Shown piece after piece: positions 6,461 to 8,266 of a stretch of 8,266 nucleotides of DNA; within the stretch, counting starts at the first letter, position 1, and each line of letters begins with the position of its first letter. This DNA is from Actinomycetota bacterium. GTDB taxonomy: Bacteria; Actinomycetota; Actinomycetes; Streptosporangiales; Streptosporangiaceae. Under the pieces are notes generated by a model. That model was not told the DNA's origin and searched no databases. It saw only the letters and a program-made list of their open reading frames with translations. The position numbers and the translations under genes are program-made. The stretch covers positions 1-8,266 of the forward strand of contig PMOU01000091.1 of assembly GCA_003161205.1 (NCBI GenBank), given 5' to 3'.

Positions 6461-7912
6461 TCAGCCGAGCTGCACTGACGGGTATAGCGGGTAGTCGGCC
6501 AGGAGCCCGGCTACCTGCCCGGCGATCTTGGAGGCCACCGCCGCGTCGAGGCTGTAGTGCGCCTTCGACGGCCCGCCGCCCGCCGCGGCGGCGGGCCGGG
6601 TGCTGGCCAGGACCGTGTCGATGAGGCCGGCGATGTCGTCCATGTCGGCGGGGCCGAGGCCGCGGGTGGTCAGCGCCGGGGTGCCGAGGCGGATGCCGGA
6701 GGTGTACCAGGCACCGTTCGGATCACCGGGGATGCTGTTGCGGTTGGTGACGATCCCGGAGTCCACCAGGGCGCTCTCGGCCTGCCGACCGGTCAGCCCG
6801 TACCCGGACACGTCCATCAGCACCAGGTGGTTGCTGGTGCCGCCGGTCACCAGCACGGCGCCCCTGCGCAGGAGCCCGTCGGCCAGCGCGGCGGCGTTGT
6901 CCACGATCCGGCGGGCGTAGCCAGCGAACTCGGGGCGACGGGCCTCGGCCAGCGCGACCGCCTTGGCCGCCATCACGTGCGGCAGCGGCCCGCCGAGCAC
7001 CATTGGGCAGCCGCGCGCCACGTACTCTGCCAGGTCCTGCTCGCATAGCACCATGCCGCCCCGTGGGCCACGCAGCGATTTGTGCGTGGTCGTGGTGATG
7101 ATCTGCGCATGCCCGACCGGGCTGAAGTCCCCCGTCAGCACTTCGCCGGCCACCAGGCCGGCGAAGTGCGCCATGTCCGCCATCAGCGTCGCGCCCACCT
7201 CATCGGCGATCTCCCGCATCACCGCGAAGTTGACCAGCCGCGGGTACGCGGAGTACCCGGCCAGCAGGATCAGCGGCCGGAACTCCCGGGCGATCGCCCG
7301 GACGACGCCGTAGTCGATGAGCCCGGTGACCGGGTCGGTGCCATAGGCCCGCTGGTCGAACATCTTGCCGGAGATGTTCGGCCGGAACCCGTGGGTCAGG
7401 TGCCCTCCCGCGTCTAGCGACATGCCGAGCAGTCGCTGGTTCCCTAGCACATGGCGCAGCGCGGCCCAGTCCTGGTCGCTCAGGTCGTTGACATGCCGGA
7501 CCCCGGCCCGGACAAGCGCGGGGCTCTCGACCCGCTGTGCGAGAACCGACCAGAACGCGACCAGGTTGGCGTCGATCCCCGAGTGCGGCTGAACGTACGC
7601 GTACGGCATCCCGAACAGCTCCCGGGCATGCCCGGCGGCAAGCTCCTCGATGGTATCGACGTGCTGGCAGCCCGCGTACACTCGCCGGCCTGCGGTCCCC
7701 TCGGCATACTTGTCCGACAGCCAGTTCCCCATCGCCAGCAGCACCGCCGGCGACGCGTAGTTCTCACTCGCGATCAGCTTCAGCTGCTCCCGCTGGCTCG
7801 CGAGCTCCGCGCTGATCGCGTCAGCGACACCAGGCTCAACCGCCCGCACCACCTCCAGCGCAGCACGGAAAGCAGCTGTCTCCGGGCTACCCGAGAACTT
7901 GTCTTCACGCAC
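6461..7912 (-). CDS. glyA-like: Serine hydroxymethyltransferase family PLP enzyme, long form with insertion
   Basis: A fold-type I PLP enzyme, 483 aa from GTG 7912. SHMT interconverts serine and glycine using tetrahydrofolate. Relatives act as aldolases, transaldolases or alpha-methylserine enzymes. Conserved SHMT marks are [24 protein letters not shown] and [26 protein letters not shown] (Asp and His over the PLP ring) and [14 protein letters not shown] (Schiff-base Lys278) follow. The Arg that binds the substrate carboxylate is in [14 protein letters not shown]. Relative to E. coli-type GlyA (~417 aa) there is an extra ~35-residue segment after [11 protein letters not shown] and a longer C-terminus ending [10 protein letters not shown]. 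This long form is known in some actinobacteria and in Chlamydia. An ATG at 7951 would add 13 residues but has no Shine-Dalgarno. GTG 7912 is preceded by GGAGAAG with a 6-nt spacer and is preferred. The gene is convergent to the biosynthetic operon and lies downstream of the right whiA piece. Whether it is a housekeeping-type or a specialised enzyme is unresolved. Confidence 0.92.
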   Translation of the reverse strand: MREDKFSGSPETAAFRAALEVVRAVEPGVADAISAELASQREQLKLIASENYASPAVLLAMGNWLSDKYAEGTAGRRVYAGCQHVDTIEELAAGHARELFGMPYAYVQPHSGIDANLVAFWSVLAQRVESPALVRAGVRHVNDLSDQDWAALRHVLGNQRLLGMSLDAGGHLTHGFRPNISGKMFDQRAYGTDPVTGLIDYGVVRAIAREFRPLILLAGYSAYPRLVNFAVMREIADEVGATLMADMAHFAGLVAGEVLTGDFSPVGHAQIITTTTHKSLRGPRGGMVLCEQDLAEYVARGCPMVLGGPLPHVMAAKAVALAEARRPEFAGYARRIVDNAAALADGLLRRGAVLVTGGTSNHLVLMDVSGYGLTGRQAESALVDSGIVTNRNSIPGDPNGAWYTSGIRLGTPALTTRGLGPADMDDIAGLIDTVLASTRPAAAAGGGPSKAHYSLDAAVASKIAGQVAGLLADYPLYPSVQLG

Positions 7913-7918
7913 GGTGAT

Positions 7919-7925
7919 CTTCTCC
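7919..7925 (-). promoter_or_regulatory. Shine-Dalgarno deciding the SHMT-like start
   Basis: The minus strand reads GGAGAAG here, 6 nt before GTG 7912. It lies inside the longer frame that begins at ATG 7951, and nothing comparable precedes that ATG. Confidence 0.5.
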
Positions 7926-8017
7926 AGACAGGCGCCAGTCTTGCAGGACATGACTACGGACGCTGTGGCGAAGCGCCGGACTCAGCAGGAGAGCGACGCC
8001 ACCGGGCTCCGGCCGCC

Positions 8018-8027
8018 TGATCGATCA
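8018..8027. repeat. 10-bp palindrome TGATCGATCA upstream of the SHMT-like gene
   Basis: A perfect inverted repeat in the whiA to SHMT gap, overlapping the candidate -10. A second perfect 10-bp palindrome, CCGACGTCGG, lies at 8061-8070, with centres 43 bp apart (about four helical turns). Either could be a regulator site. Confidence 0.4.
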
Positions 8028-8029
8028 TA
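8024..8029 (-). promoter_or_regulatory. Candidate -10 element for the SHMT-like gene
   Basis: The minus strand reads TATGAT (one mismatch from TATAAT), which stands out in this GC-rich DNA. It lies 112 bases upstream of GTG 7912. The matching -35 position is poor (GCTACG at a 17-nt spacer). It overlaps the palindrome TGATCGATCA at 8018-8027, which could be an operator. Transcription from whiA upstream is an alternative source of the message. Confidence 0.3.
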
Positions 8030-8060
8030 GTGACTCCACGGACACGCGTAGCGGGCATCG

Positions 8061-8070
8061 CCGACGTCGG
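8061..8070. repeat. 10-bp palindrome CCGACGTCGG downstream of right whiA stop
   Basis: A perfect inverted repeat 26-35 bp beyond the whiA stop, next to a short CCAG/CTGG stem (8073-8083). The two could form a weak hairpin after whiA, but neither is a convincing terminator. Confidence 0.35.
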
Positions 8071-8095
8071 TACCAGGGGCTGGATATGGGCTGAG

Positions 8096-8266
8096 CTAGG
8101 AGAGCATGTCCATGGTGAGGAAGGCTTCGGTGCTGGGGATGCCCTGGTCGCTGGCGCGGCGGTCGGCCATGGCCAGCAGGCGGCGGATGCGGCCGGCGAT
8201 CGCGTCCTTGGTCAGCGGCGGGTCGGCGAGCTGACCCAGCTCTTCCAGGCTGGCCTGGCGGTGGGC
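8096..8266 (-). CDS. whiA: WhiA, C-terminal 56 codons (right copy, 5' part beyond window)
   Basis: Read from the right edge, the minus strand gives a WhiA C-terminus. It starts [17 protein letters not shown], continues through [20 protein letters not shown], and ends [19 protein letters not shown] before a TAG stop at 8098-8096. This is the C-terminal helix-turn-helix and tail of the family and ends at the normal family length. The first 38 of these residues match the left copy except one: Glu here (LEELG, the usual family residue) and Ala in the left copy (LEALG). The SHMT-like gene follows on the same strand after an intergenic gap, where whiA is commonly followed by gap (glyceraldehyde-3-phosphate dehydrogenase) in actinobacteria. 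If the window is a circular or tandem unit, this piece is simply the missing 3' end of the gene at 1-933. Confidence 0.92.
   Translation of the reverse strand, partial: AHRQASLEELGQLADPPLTKDAIAGRIRRLLAMADRRASDQGIPSTEAFLTMDMLS
8153..8266. repeat. Direct repeat, right copy (whiA 3' region)
   Basis: Partner of the repeat at 1-114, 113 of 114 bases identical. The only difference is non-synonymous (GAG Glu here, GCG Ala in the left copy, read on the minus strand). The absence of silent changes is what one expects from a recent duplication, gene conversion, or an assembly or circular overlap. Confidence 0.97.

Noticed and set aside
7913..7951. N-terminal extension of the SHMT-like protein ([13 protein letters not shown])
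   Set aside because: No Shine-Dalgarno before ATG 7951, and the family normally starts near the GTG 7912 position, which has GGAGAAG. Not excluded, only less likely.
7950..8030. 26-codon plus-strand frame starting on the CATG shared with the minus-strand ATG at 7951
   Set aside because: Short, without a convincing ribosome binding site or resemblance to anything known; likely chance.
1..8266. Transposon or integrase-driven element
   Set aside because: No transposase, integrase, terminal inverted repeats or tRNA target seen; the only boundary signal is the direct whiA repeat.

Overview
The window is high-GC DNA, roughly 70% G+C by eye, with GTG starts, an XRE-TPR type regulator and WhiA, the sporulation regulator conserved in Gram-positive bacteria. 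Together these point to an actinobacterium, probably a filamentous spore-forming lineage. No rRNA, tRNA, CRISPR array, transposase or integrase was seen. Beyond 'actinobacterial' the taxonomy is inference.

Layout: both edges lie in whiA on the minus strand. Positions 1-933 hold an almost complete whiA that lacks only its last ~18 codons, which lie off the left edge. Positions 8096-8266 hold the last 56 codons and stop of a whiA copy that continues off the right edge. Positions 1-114 and 8153-8266 are the same sequence with one mismatch. Joined at that repeat, the two pieces make one complete WhiA of about 329 residues. The window is therefore either a segment between two directly repeated whiA genes, or a circular or tandem unit of about 8.15 kb cut inside whiA, or an assembly product of one of these.

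Between the whiA pieces is a compact gene cluster. The minus-strand arm (3216 to 933) encodes an XRE-TPR regulator, an SDR-family protein that has lost most of its catalytic residues, and then the left whiA. The plus-strand operon (3486-6403) encodes an antibiotic-biosynthesis-monooxygenase-fold protein, a class I SAM methyltransferase, a GNAT/FemABX-like (possibly DUF2156-type) acyl or aminoacyl transferase, and a phytanoyl-CoA-type Fe(II)/2-oxoglutarate dioxygenase. Convergent to it is an SHMT-family PLP enzyme (7912-6461), separated by a strong GC hairpin. The regulator and the operon are divergent around a ~270 bp control region that carries a heptamer repeated 21 bp apart.

Working model (inference): this is a small specialised-metabolite cassette without PKS or NRPS genes. 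The SHMT-like enzyme would make or modify a small amino acid. The dioxygenase, monooxygenase and methyltransferase would tailor it, and the GNAT-like protein would attach an acyl or aminoacyl group. The XRE-TPR protein is the likely local regulator. The association with a duplicated whiA is the most unusual feature.
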